DNA of 64,000 nt from Arctopsyche grandis (taxonomy: Eukaryota; Arthropoda; Insecta; Trichoptera; Hydropsychidae): NCBI RefSeq assembly GCF_051622035.1, contig NC_135364.1, positions 13,137,501-13,201,500 of the forward strand, written 5' to 3'. The notes under the pieces are model-generated. The model saw only the letters and a list, made by a program, of their open reading frames with translations. It was not told the DNA's origin and searched no databases. The position numbers and the translations under genes are program-made. Shown here piece by piece: positions 1 through 12,959 of the stretch (its first letter is position 1; every line of letters begins with the position of its first letter).

Positions 1-139
1 GCCAAATTATTTTACGGTTGTTAAGTTTTACGAAGCTTTGAAAATTACCTATCCTTCTGGTCTTAAACATGTGGATGGTAGTGTACATACATATGTAGAT
101 ACATTATTGTATCTAGAAAAGCAGTAAATTTTGAAACTT

Positions 140-620
140 AACATTCCCATAGCTTGGTGTCGCTAATGCTAACCACCGAGAGGTTGCCGGGCTCGATCCT
201 GTGGGTTGACCTCAATTGAAAATAATCTATTCCGAATATTATCTTTAGTGCCGCTGGTAAAACTAGGATATTTGTGACTCCAAATCTTATAATTCCTAAT
301 ACATGTACGCCTTTATGTGTTCATGCGTTGTTATTTATTTTGTAATTTAGGTATGTACGATGTGGTTTTTTGTACAACGCAGTGATGTGCGGTTGTTCTT
401 GTACAATATTGCTGGACAACTGTCTCGTTCTCCGACAAAAGGGTCTCTCAGACTATATTGGTTGTGGGATGGCCTCATGTTGAGGGCTTGAATTCTTTGA
501 CCTTTAAAGTGGGCTTTAATACTACAATTCGATCGTTTCCTATCAAAGTTTGTCAATTTATCTGATTTCATTGTTGAAATTGGCAAAAACCATCCTACCC
601 ACTGTCAGCACTATTTGAGT
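140..620 (+). repeat. tRNA-derived SINE, degraded copy
   Basis: A tRNA-like head is visible: an A-box-like stretch at about 150-169 and a B-box-like GGGCTCGATCC at 189-199. The body at about 390-600 shares long stretches with the SINE at 24.7-25.2 kb, for example the segment GATCGTTTCCTATCA at 527-541 and the downstream TGATTTCATTGTTGAAA. The copy is diverged and interrupted, so its limits are approximate. It is probably an intronic or upstream insertion next to the tango-like gene. Confidence 0.6.
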
Positions 621-1049
621 ATGATTTCAAAAATGTATATATGTATGTATAAGTTTAATACCATAGATGTCGCTCAGGGGCAACCCGAGAACGGCATTAT
701 GGGAAAATTGAGTTCATGCTAAGTATCCCATTAATTCTTCTCTTCTTTCTCATTTGCTTAATGATTGTGATCATGTATATCCATATATATTAGCCATAGT
801 GACGACTTGGATCTATTCTGTAATGTCACTATGGCGAAATTATAAATAAATATCATCTGGAATCTGGTGGATAATCTGCCTCCACTCCTCCAAGCTTTGT
901 GTTAAGTTGAAGTTGAGCAGCGCTTAGAAATGATCCCGCCAGTTCTTTAATTTGATCTGACTATCTTATGGGAAACCGTCCTCTCGCTCATCTTCCCTCT
1001 AATGTTCCAGTGACTGCCAGCTTCTCTAAACTCACATTCTTCCTGGCAA

Positions 1050-1145
1050 TAGGGCCCAAGTATAAGCCCACTTTAAAGGTCAATGAAGTCAACCAATAAA
1101 GCCCTCAACATGAGGAGAACGAAATGGTTGTCCAGTAATATAAAT
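1050..1145 (-). repeat. SINE fragment, inverted relative to the first copy
   Basis: The reverse complement of this stretch matches about 400-520: both contain the order CTGGACAAC, CGTTCTCC, ATGTTGAGGGCTT and GACCTTTAAAGTGGGCTT. Two fragments of one family therefore lie in opposite orientation about 600 bp apart, just before the coding exon at 1187. Confidence 0.55.
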
Positions 1146-1186
1146 TTGTTGTAAATTAACAGAAATATATCGTTGAATTGTTTCAG

Positions 1187-1619
1187 GGTACTGCAGTAAC
1201 TGAAGGTTATCAATATGGTAATACGAGTGGCGGTGGTACTACTGCCGGGGGTGCCCCGCTATCACCAGCACGATCACCAGCTGCACCACCGCCTACATAT
1301 GCTCAGTTGCATCAACGGGCGCCTCATCATCCTTCCCTGCATCATCATCATTATCAACAGCAAGCACCGAACAATCCTCCGCCTGGTGCGTTTGGTCAAA
1401 TATTATAATTTAAATTTCGACCACTGTTGTAAAAGTTTAATTTCCGTCGTTGTAATTTCAGGGATGTGGTCTTGGCAAGGGTCTGGAGCCGAAGGTGGGC
1501 CAACACACCAGACTCATCAACCGCAAGAGCTCTCCGACATGCTACAGATGTTGGACCAAGGTGGTGCCACCTCATTCGAGGACCTCAATATTAATATGTT
1601 CAACACCAATTTTGAATAA
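1187..1619 (+). CDS. tgo: C-terminal exons of tango/ARNT-like bHLH-PAS factor (partial)
   Basis: Two exons are seen, 1187-1385 and 1462-1619. They join a TTTCAG acceptor at 1181-1186, a GTGCGT donor at 1386 and a TTTCAG acceptor ending at 1461. The junction codon is GGG, so the frame continues from ...PNNPPPG into MWSWQG. The product is Gly/Ser/Pro/His/Gln-rich and ends MLQMLDQ...SFEDLNINMFNTNFE. That tail resembles the conserved extreme C-terminus of ARNT (EML.ML...F.DL.MF...FE), the common dimer partner of PAS-domain factors in hypoxia, xenobiotic and tracheal/midline programmes. The bHLH and PAS exons would lie left of the window. Identity rests on the tail motif only, so another activator with a similar acidic end is possible. 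Confidence 0.65.
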
Positions 1620-1700
1620 TCTCGCACCATTATTCACCTATCAAAGCCTTCATGATGCAAATTTTAAGTGTATTTAATAATTTTGTTGGATCTTATATAT

Positions 1701-1706
1701 AATAAA
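1701..1706 (+). promoter_or_regulatory. Poly(A) signal of the tango-like gene
   Basis: AATAAA lies 82 bp after the TAA stop and is followed by further A/T-rich AATAAA variants. Confidence 0.5.
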
Positions 1707-1743
1707 AAAATAAATAAATTTTATGAAAGTGTGACATTTATGA

Positions 1744-2430
1744 TGCTAGCAACTGTTTGATACCTGAATCAAAAAAAAAATTATATAAATAAGTATAGAT
1801 TGATTCGTTTCAAAGTGAAAAACACTGTGCCCAAGTTTTTGGTGACAAAAGGACTATGATAAAAATAATGAGCCTTTCACTAAATGCAAAACGATTGTTT
1901 AATTAAAAAAAAAAAACACTCCTTTTTATTTGTGATGTGTGTTTTGTGCAGTGAATGTGAGAGGAATATAACATAATAATAAATTAATTTTTTAAGTATA
2001 CATATATATTATATATTATTACCTTTTTGAACATTTTAAAATACAATTTTCGTATGAGATTATAATTATGGAATAAAAAAATAATATGAACTCATTTGTG
2101 AACGGCACAAAAACTGATTAATTTTAATAGATGTAAGATACATCCCACATAATTATATTTAATTGATTAGTTTATCACCGTGTGACAGTTATATATACAT
2201 ATATATATATATATATTATACTACTTGTCTGTTTCTTTACATGTGAATTATCATTGAATATTGTAATCCTTCCACATGATTTTATAATTTGTGACCATTT
2301 TTCATCAGACATCAGTTTTGGATTAGAAATAATTTACATGAATTGTTAATATCCAAACTATGCTTTACTATTCATCATTGATATAATTATTGTAAAGGAA
2401 AATAAAAAGATTTTAGCTCTATACAAGTTT
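1744..2430. other. Intergenic, no gene seen
   Basis: AT-rich sequence between the 3' ends of the tango-like gene and METTL17, with a short (TA)n run at about 2191-2215. No coding signal on either strand. Confidence 0.6.
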
Positions 2431-2436
2431 TTTATT
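2431..2436 (-). promoter_or_regulatory. Poly(A) signal of METTL17
   Basis: TTTATT on the plus strand reads AATAAA on the minus strand, 125 bp after the METTL17 stop. Confidence 0.45.
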
Positions 2437-2560
2437 ATTTCATAAAACTAACCAACCTATGTATAACAATTGTAAATATGTATTATAGTTGAAATTGAAA
2501 ACAAATTTGCTACTAATTATTGGTTATTCGTTTATATGATGACAATATAACTCTGAAAAG

Positions 2561-3934
2561 CTATTCGGTAGGTTGTTTTATCGTTGGCTCTACAAATTTA
2601 TCGGAGATCGTAACCGGTAACCTATCACCCCACTGACTTTTCTTAGCACACCTATAAGCCGTTTTCCCATGCTTGGATGCTGTAACTATAACCTCTTCTA
2701 GCTTTCCATTGCTGCAACACATGCGACATATCATATGACGAGACCTGGCCAATTTGGGTCTTACGATACGAGGCCATGCTGGTGTATCAGGTCTATTTCC
2801 TCTGCGCAATACAATATATGAATAAGTGTCTGTTTGAAACACATTTTTTTGGAGTAAGTTCAAATTTGTATAACGAACTTGGAAATTACACGGCGTTGCA
2901 TCTTCTAGATATCTGGGGCATTGGTTTTCATGTGGGCATGGAGCAAAAACATACGCTGGGTTATCATATTTTGAATTTTCAATTATGAAATCTCTAGCTT
3001 CGTTCAGTATGCTAAATCCAGCATTTGAGCCGTGTTCGACGAGGACGAGGAAGTGTTCGGTTTTTTTCCATAAATTGAGTAGAGTGCGTAATCTCTCTAC
3101 GGCTGATGGCATTTCAAACAAGGAATAAGCACATAATACAATGTCATATCTGCTAGCGGGTGTTGATAAGTATCGTTTTTGGTGAAATCTTTGTATAGGA
3201 AAAGATTTTGCTTTATAAGCTTGTGTAATGATATTTTTAGCCAAATCGTTCATTTCCGTTGATATATCTACCGTTACGTATTCCTTCATATAGTTTTGCC
3301 AAGTGTCGTTCAAAGCCCACGTTCCGGTACCGACTCCCGATCCAAAGTCATGAAAGGTGCTCGGGGTAAAGTCTTCTGCATTAGATTTAATTTCTTGAAA
3401 GATTTTTCTTAGTACAGCATATTCTGCAGAACTCCTTCCAAGTAAATACTTCAAGCTCGTATACCTATCGTATAAGACAGCTTTCCAAGAGTATACCTGT
3501 TGTTTCATCGTCCAATTTATTGTCTTTTCGTTATCTTTTTCAAATTCTTCTAGTTGGTATTTACTTTTTGATGATGTGTCGACATTACGTCCTGATAATA
3601 AATTATTTATTATATTTTTGCGTTTATCACGAATTTCCCAATTCTCTGGAGGGGCATGACGACATTTAAGATAGTTTGCCAACTGTAAACTATCATTTTC
3701 AACAGCCTTCATCGGCGTGTCGACAAAAGCAGATTGAACGGCTAGAGAAATATTCTCGGGGAAATGTACATTTTTCATTTGTATGCCTGGGTGCTTTCCG
3801 AATTTCATCTCATCATTCTCTAATTTTTCCTTGATACTTTGTTCGACTTCAACATTTTTCCTTATTTTAACACTGCAATAACGTTTAAGAATACTACACG
3901 TTCTCAAAAAAGTTCTCTTATTATGATTCATCAT
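2561..3934 (-). CDS. METTL17: METTL17 / Rsm22-type mitochondrial ribosome assembly factor
   Basis: An intact intronless frame of 457 residues. I start at the first ATG (3932-3934), because the longer open frame upstream has only a GTG. The N-terminus is rich in Arg, Lys, Ser and Thr with few acids, as in a mitochondrial targeting sequence. A methyltransferase-like fold is marked by the glycine motif DFGSGVGTGTWALND. The late cysteine cluster CPHENQCPR...ATPC, plus a further CRMCC motif, corresponds to the residues that hold an iron-sulfur cluster in METTL17. The family binds the assembling small mitoribosomal subunit and is needed for mitochondrial translation. Length is close to human METTL17 (456). 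It is transcribed away from CTU2, with 1.4 kb between the start codons. Confidence 0.9.
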   Translation of the reverse strand: MMNHNKRTFLRTCSILKRYCSVKIRKNVEVEQSIKEKLENDEMKFGKHPGIQMKNVHFPENISLAVQSAFVDTPMKAVENDSLQLANYLKCRHAPPENWEIRDKRKNIINNLLSGRNVDTSSKSKYQLEEFEKDNEKTINWTMKQQVYSWKAVLYDRYTSLKYLLGRSSAEYAVLRKIFQEIKSNAEDFTPSTFHDFGSGVGTGTWALNDTWQNYMKEYVTVDISTEMNDLAKNIITQAYKAKSFPIQRFHQKRYLSTPASRYDIVLCAYSLFEMPSAVERLRTLLNLWKKTEHFLVLVEHGSNAGFSILNEARDFIIENSKYDNPAYVFAPCPHENQCPRYLEDATPCNFQVRYTNLNLLQKNVFQTDTYSYIVLRRGNRPDTPAWPRIVRPKLARSRHMICRMCCSNGKLEEVIVTASKHGKTAYRCAKKSQWGDRLPVTISDKFVEPTIKQPTE

Positions 3935-5346
3935 TATTTTGAAAATAGTGAGCAACAAACGTAGGTTTCGATCACCTGTCACATTGACCGGCGCGTAAAT
4001 ATAACCTCACTTGTGTATAGTGTTGTCAGTGCAAAAAATTATCACGAAATGCTAAAATATAAACGCACATTAAAAAAAAAATACAACGTAACGATAAACA
4101 GTTCAGCGACTAGCAATAAGTTAAAGTATGGTGGTATTTAACATGTTTAAATTATCTCCAAAATGCACAGACATTCACCCTTATTTTTAAAAATCACGAA
4201 AACCTGATAATTTCAAATCAGTAAAATCTCGTGGTTGAATTTTCTCATGATTACAAAACATCATCTATTGATACTTTGTAAATAGATAAAGTAAAAATTA
4301 CACTTCGTACCGATAATCACTGAACCACACATACTCAATAAAACCAACATTTTTGTCTCAATATTCGTAACCAAATAATATGAGTTTGCTACAAAAAATT
4401 AAGAAGAAAAAAGAGCAACCTCAACCTCTATCGATATATGACACCCCTCTACAAGTGTCAAAAGGATGGCCCCGAATCTCTCCATGCAATCAAAACACCC
4501 TCAATAATCATCCTGATAATTTGAATACTTCACACTAGATGTACTAGTCAATCAGTTAACTCCAGCTACCTGAAAAAAGTTCGCGTTACACCCTAATGGT
4601 TTCCGGAAACCCATTGTTAAAAATCAAAAGTTTGTGGAAACGCGGAAACGAAAGAAATCTAAAAATTTTTCAAAAATTATACAAATCTTGAAAAAATTGT
4701 TTTCGAAGATTTCAAGTTGGAAAAGATCGCATTCGATTACATATCAGGTAAAGAGAAAAAATATTTTTTTCTGTTACGCCCAAACAAATCAAAATGTCGT
4801 CAATGTGTCTGCCTCGGAATCTTTCCTAGAAAATGTCATAAATTTTATTGCGTCGTTTTGTAAATTTTCAAAGATAGCCGAAGACTATTTTATTTTCAAA
4901 CACGTGCAAAATTCACATTCTTCGATTCGAAACGGACGTATTTTTATTTCGTTTTTACTCGATTGCATTGTTCGACTTTATTTTCATTTACATATTAAGA
5001 TTTTTAGATTTAGATTTGAATTTTATATAAAATTTAAGAAGACAAAATATTTTAATATTCATTGTGTTAGTGTAATGTCGATTGGGAAGGAGAATTATTT
5101 GTAAGTTGTAATGCATGTATGTGATATTCCATATTCCATATTCACCATCCAGATATTCCATATTCACGATTTTCGTGCCAACGATTGTCGTTTGCGCGAT
5201 CGAAATGTGCGAAATAATCCGTTTATCCGTTAATCCGTTTTGACAATCACAAAGCTGTTATTAGCAAGATTTAGGACCAAACTAATTTTGACAGTTCATC
5301 ACACGTGGGACAGATATACTCATTTCGACAAGATATTTTATTTAAA
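3935..5346. other. Divergent intergenic region between METTL17 and CTU2
   Basis: It must hold both promoters. No clear TATA was found. A short tandem of ATATTCCATATTC-type units lies at about 5127-5170. The 156-codon open frame at 4634-5104 is rich in F, K and I, has no domain I recognise, and is probably chance. Confidence 0.5.
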
Positions 5347-8300
5347 ATGTGTACTGTAAACGATGACGATTACGACGGAGACAAGTTTATGGAACAGGAA
5401 CTATCATCATTGAACTTGTACGTCCGTCACAAGGAATATATTCTAAATACATTTTCCTTTTAGTTTTATTAAATTTATATTGGAAAAAATTGAAATTCCA
5501 AAATGATTAAGGCTATTCATCATTGGATTTAAATAACTCGTTAATTTTTCAAAAATATTTATCAATTGTAAAACTAAAAAAATACTTTCATAAAATATTT
5601 TTTTTTAGAGGCAATGAAAATTGTAAGAAATGCAAGCTAACAATAGCAACTGTTACACTACGGAAGAAAGATTTTTACTGTGATGACTGTTTCACTGTTG
5701 GCGTGACACACAAATTCCGAGCCACATTGGGCAAAAGTAGACTCGTAAAGCCAGGTGACAAAGTTTTGATAGCATTCTCCGGCAAGATTGATTCATCTAC
5801 CCTATTGTATTTGGTAAAAAATGGAATCGAGGACAGTACACATAAAAAACTCCAGTTTCAGGCGCTTGTACTTCATATCGACGGTACATTCTATTCTTAA
5901 AATCCATAAGAATTCATTGAATGCGCTTTTAACATACTTATTACCTTTCAGAAAGTTCCCTTCGGCACTCGGAAGATGCCAAAAATATAGAAATAATGTC
6001 GCAAGTCAAGTCACAAATTCAACAGTACGATTTAATGTTCTACTCAGTGAGACTCAGCGAAGTCATGAAAGATGATGCATTAAATTTAAACATATCAGAT
6101 GTCCCAACGAAGGACGAAGAACTAGATCTTAAATTCAAAAATTTGATCACATCTACAAAGAACTGCACGGCGAAGTTGAATCTTTTAAAGAAACTTAAAC
6201 AAAATCTACTGCTCAATTGTGCAAAGCGCCTGGATTGTTCTTATGTATTATTAGCCGAAACGGCCACCAAACTTGCAGCCAATTTATTGGCAAATGTAGC
6301 TATCGGAGGCGGCTCACACATGTCATCGGATATTGTACGTAGAATCATCATTAAGACATCCAAGACGTGTATGTACAGATTTCATTAAAAAATACGTTTA
6401 TTTGTAGGGATTTTCTGATGCTAGGGACGATAGAGTGAAAGTACTTCGCCCTTTAAAGGATTTGACGACAGAAGACATTGCTTTATTTACCAAAATTAAA
6501 AATATATCTGAAGTTCAACCTACGATCCGAGATGACAATCCATACGCCAGTATACAGTCATTGACTAAACAGTTTGTTAACAACTTGCAAAACAATTTTC
6601 CAGCTACAATACCAACTGTTTTAAGAACAGGCGATAAAATAGACAATTCTAGTAATGTCGTCCAAGATGATGATTTTCAATGTGTCTTGTGTCAGGTAAA
6701 ATCATCTTCTATGCATGTATTTTATCCAGTAGCGTCGCTAGGCCCGTGTGGGGTGCGGTCTGCACCGGATGACACCAACTTGTTCAAATTGATAAACGCA
6801 AATTGCGACATATTCGTTGTATGAAGGTCCTCTAGCAGCTATACGCTCCATTGCAATTTATGTATATATACAGCTACCGCGAAATTCGTCTGACGCAGCT
6901 ATATATATGTGGGTGGAATTCCTGAATAGTTGGCGCTATTCAGGACCACGATGGGATGTGGCGGTGGAATTGAAGATCAAACACGTGCGTTTTCAGTCAT
7001 GTTGTTTATTAAAACGACACCACGCGGTGGTTTAACGACCAACCGCCCCCAGTGGAAGGTTAACTTCTACTCACTGTAAAATAGCGGTCCTTTCGCGCCC
7101 TATGCCACTTTTTCATCCCCCCTCTACGATCGGTCGTAACATACCCTTTCACAGCCATAGCCCATACATCAGCCTTTCGTTTAATCCCAACACTACATAT
7201 ATATATATATATATTCGAATTCCTGAGAAATCGGTGTATGTACCTAAATATAAGAAGCTTAACTGATTAAGTCTGACGGAATTGCAATCCAGAATTTATA
7301 ACTTGTCTTTGGGCGCTTCTCTCTCGTGAATCATAACTAGTCTTCAGCGGTGGAGTTTTCATTTACCAAGAAAAAGGGTTAACTATTGTCCTACAAAGCT
7401 AGAGCAAAAAAAAGGTTGACAATAATGAACCCTTTTTTTTAGCAAAAGCATCCTGCCTGGCTTTCTTAACCCTTTGCCCGCGTCACCAAATTTAGCGAAC
7501 ATACCCTGTACGCAGCTGCTTTTTTGCGGATTTTGCTATCACGTTTTCGACTATAAATATAGGTTGCAATATTTTTTTGAATTTTACAACCTATATTTAT
7601 TTTTTTTGACTACTGCCATCTATTGAATTTGATAAAGTATACATTTAGTAATATTTTCAACCAAGTTATAAAATTTTAACACAATAGACAGCTCTTATAC
7701 AGGCTGGAACTTCCAAGACATCTATGCGTGTCTCGCGCGCTGAGGGCATGTTCGCTAGGACATGTATAGTAGTCGTACGCGGTGGAAAGGTTAACATAAC
7801 AATTAACAAATATCAATAATTAATAAAATATGTATTTTTTTAATATGAAGTATCGTTACTTTTTGGCTTTAGAAAATTGGGATTAAATGTTTTTCCTGGA
7901 AATAAATTGCGAATTTTCCAATGGCCGGGTGCCGGTGGTAGCTCGTCGACCGTACTGGTGATCAAATATAGACAAAAATAGCATGCATATGTACTATACT
8001 GAGGTCCTTGTAGAAAACGAATGTCTGATGACTTAACACGTTTATCATTTTTTCGCATCGGTCGTTTGTTTAGAGCTCCTCAAAAACGACGAATGTGATG
8101 TATTAAAAAACGAAAGGATTTGGAGAAATTCCATGGGGAAGTTGACAGGGGGGGGAAGATGGAGGAGTCACATTTGTTTAACTGTACCAGATGACACCAC
8201 CCCTAGCGACGCCACTGCTTTATCAAGTTTAAAACCAGTTCAATATTGTTATATTATTTTTTACAGTCTGCTTTGGATACGCAAGTCATTCCATGTTCAG

Positions 8301-8587
8301 CGATCGAAGCTACAATATTTTCGAGAGAAACGTCGAACAACGTCGTTGTGTGTATAAAAGATCAGGCCGTTGCTGCTGAAGAAAAGTCTTGTTCGAATTG
8401 CTCATGTAAATCATCCGCAAACGAAGTACGCAGAGAAGACGTAGACGCATTCACGTGTTACAGTTGTCAATTGATTATAAAAGACATAATCAACGTCGAT
8501 CTGTTGCCGCCGATCTTGCTGAAGAGCATAAAGAAGAAGAAACGACTTCAGAATGTTAAAAACTCAATTCAAGATTTTCTTTTATGA
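5347..8587 (+). CDS. CTU2: Cytoplasmic tRNA 2-thiolation protein 2 (CTU2/Ncs2)
   Basis: Five exons: 5347-5417, 5609-5883, 5952-6334, 6408-6695 and 8267-8587, giving 445 residues. Three donors are GTAC-type (5418, 5884, 6335) and all acceptors end AG. After an acidic N-terminus comes a zinc-type CXXC pair (CKKC...CDDC), then VLIAFSGKIDSSTLLYLV, the degenerate PP-loop of the Ncs2 subunit, and the conserved RVKVLRPLKDLT block. A CVLCQ and a late CSNC...CYSC set form the second cysteine cluster. CTU2 pairs with CTU1 to thiolate the wobble uridine of Lys, Glu and Gln tRNAs, with URM1 as sulfur carrier. Intron 4 is 1.57 kb and carries a transposon, while the other three introns are under 200 bp. 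Confidence 0.92.
6727..8217. mobile_element. DNA transposon remnant (hAT-like ends) in CTU2 intron 4
   Basis: The left end CAGTAGCGTCGCTAGG at 6727-6742 is the near-perfect inverse of the right end CCTAGCGACGCCACTG (8202-8217). The repeats TTTTATC and CTTTATC flank it with one mismatch in seven. Both ends also carry a GGATGACACC/AGATGACACC motif. The interior has no long open frame and contains a second, nested element. Confidence 0.65.
7470..7790. mobile_element. piggyBac-like MITE nested in the intronic transposon
   Basis: Flanked by TTAA at 7466-7469 and 7791-7794. It begins CCCTTTGCCCGCG and ends with an imperfect inverse (CGCGGTGGAAAGG). The subterminal AGCGAACATRCCCT is also inverted at both ends (about 7494 and 7740). 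TTAA target sites and CCCTTTG ends are typical of piggyBac relatives. No transposase is present. Confidence 0.65.
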
Positions 8588-8611
8588 GTATTATACTTTT
8601 GTTGAACTGAA

Positions 8612-8617
8612 AATAAA
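8612..8617 (+). promoter_or_regulatory. Poly(A) signal of CTU2
   Basis: AATAAA 25 bp after the stop codon. Confidence 0.55.
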
Positions 8618-9959
8618 GCTCGCATAGAAATAATTCTGCTTCTGTTTGATTTGAAACTTGAACACGTAGGATAAAATAAATCAAGCACTGTCGTTTTTAA
8701 ATTGTTATCATACACAGTAAATTTATTCAGGAGTATAGCAACTTTCCGAGTACAAGTTTTTTAACTTAATGAAAAAAAGAGAAACACCAATGTAGAATTA
8801 AAAAAAATATTTATACAAAATACCTGACGCGATACTGCCTGCAGTCGTTAAAATATTCGGAATGCATTTAAAGAAAATTAAAATTTATAGACCGTTCATG
8901 TATGTATGTATATATATATTATATTATATGCACAAATTCAACGAACCAATAATATTGAAATGTAAATAAACACATCACTAATGCAAACAGATAAGTACGA
9001 TTGATACTAAAACACCAATTATAAATCACAAACGACAGACAGCATGCGTTTCAAATTATTATTTTCCATATATCAGTATAATTGTTTTCATAAAAAAAGA
9101 CATCCAACATTTTTTATCTTTTAATTATTACGAAACAAAACTATCTAAAGTTACCACACGGCCGAGTTTCAACTGACGTGCGACACTACAGCGATGTTAC
9201 ACTCCGCTTAAATTAATGTTCGTACACTGAGTCCTCTTTAAAAATAGTTAAGATCTTCGTAGTAACTTACGTTTCGGACAACCGAGTAGGAATCGTCATC
9301 AATCATCACAAATGCTAAGAAGTAGGTAAAAACTTCCATGTCCTAAAGAGACAAACGCCCACGCACAAGTCCGCTAAAACTTTTCTAGGCCTAGCCTTGG
9401 TTCAGAAAAAAACCTGTCTGCTTATTACACACTTGGAATTCAACTTCCAAATAGAAAATGTATAAAAAATTCATTGGATATGCCTGAGAGTTACCTCTTA
9501 CATTAGTCAAAATGGGTAATATAAGTTAATTTATATTTTAGCAGAGGACAAAGTGTACATAAAGTTATGTTAAAAAAGAATTTAACATCACCGCTGAAAC
9601 AAATAACAAGTGTCGGCGATTTCCCCGTCAATTGCAAGATGGCCGTATCACTTTCAACAATTCAAGAGTGAAGATGTTGTTCAAGAAATGTGGAAAGTTT
9701 CATCCACAAGTAATTTTATAAAAAATACCTCCTTAAGAATAGCATTCATAGAAATAAATGCTTTTTTTTTTAAATATTTATATTGACATTGGTAATTATT
9801 TATGTAACTGTGACTGTATAGAGACCTACGTTAAGTTAGCTGCACGAAATGAATTAATTTGAATATCTGTTTAATATGTACTTAATATGGAAGAGTAACT
9901 AGTGATGTTCTTCGTTTACGTTAATGTGAAAATTTCAAATGAGATGCTGAGATTTTTTG

Positions 9960-9963
<4 letters not shown>

Positions 9964-10034
<71 letters not shown>
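9964..10034. repeat. (AT)n microsatellite
   Basis: About 70 bp of nearly pure AT repeat. Confidence 0.95.
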
Positions 10035-10037
<3 letters not shown>

Positions 10038-10526
10038 CCGTTTAATATTTAATTTTCAAATATAATTATTGAGTGACAAATAGGGGATTAAGAAAGTAAA
10101 TAAGTCCCATATAGTCTGCCCAACAACAATGTTACAATTGAAGCTGCATTCATTCACTGATCAAGTCTATACACTTGGTGTCACATTCATTCATTTGAAA
10201 AATATTTATAATTAATTTATCTCGCACGCTCTAGCAGAAATAAGGTGTGAAGCGAATGTTTTTTCAATTATTGTAACGATGGTCGTAAAATTTTGTATTT
10301 ATTGGCTTATTTCTATTTACTCGTTTTATCTACAGTTTTCCTACATGATAAATACAAAATTTTAACAGACTATATATTCATAACGTAACAGCTCAAAGGC
10401 ATACGTTGAAACGGTTGTTATATTACAAATAATTACAATATCAACACTAAAAGATATAAATGCAAAACATTAAAGTGCATTCATGATTTATGCATACCTT
10501 TGTAAGATCAACAAAGTTACAGATAT

Positions 10527-10631
<105 letters not shown>

Positions 10632-11256
10632 AAGGGTCGGATGAAATGCTCCTTTTAAAAAAGTAATCAGTAGTTCGCATACGAATAAATCATACTTCTT
10701 AGCGGTTTATGTAAGTATAATAAAAACAAGTCGAAACATAAAAAATACATGCATAAAATTCTTTTTACCATCCCTTTTATCTTTAATAACTTGTTAAACC
10801 TGAAGGGGTTTTAAATATTTATTTTAGCCAGAAACACTTTTTTTTAAGAATCTATACAATAAACATATGTTACTTTCATAATTAATAATTCTAATAATAT
10901 TGTCTCTTCCTAGCATGGTTGCGGGGTTTAAGAGTAAATTGTATAACATGCTAACAGGTGACAGAGTACAGAAACCTACACTCACTGGATAACAACTCGT
11001 TTTGTCTTCACCACACAATCTATTTCAAAACCAGTAAAACGGTTTGTGTTTATAAATATATGTTCATCTGCTTTAATTGTCACAGTTACACTGATGGAGT
11101 GAAGTGATAATATGAACTAAAGTTATATGTGTTTATAAATATATAAGAAGCTTCCAGTCACTGAGCACTTGCTTGCATGGCGAACAAGTATTGCGGCACG
11201 TTGGAATAATTTGTAGAATGGGAAGTTGGTGAAAATGATGAAAATATTTCGATATT

Positions 11257-12766
<1,510 letters not shown>

Positions 12767-12855
12767 TTCAACTTGATTGAGACTCATACGTCTCACACAA
12801 CCTCTGGTGACACCAAAATTCTTTGATATCGCCGCATAAGCATTAATTAGGACAC
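12767..12855 (-). other. 5' UTR part of the first coding exon of casein kinase II alpha
   Basis: On the minus strand a TTCTTATAG acceptor precedes base 12855, so the start-codon exon is not the first exon and an upstream non-coding exon is expected at higher coordinates. Confidence 0.55.
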
Positions 12856-12959
12856 CTATAAGAACAACACACGAACAATTAGTCATTTTAAATAGCACAC
12901 ATGGAAATTCAAAACATTGCATTAAAACATAATTAAGTATATATTTAGGGAAAAGGCAT

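Noticed and set aside
3935-3982. N-terminal extension of METTL17
   Set aside because: It begins with GTG; the first ATG at 3934 gives the family length.
4634-5104. 156-codon open frame between METTL17 and CTU2
   Set aside because: No ATG at its start in good context, Phe/Ile/Lys-rich as expected from AT-rich DNA, no domain or splice support.
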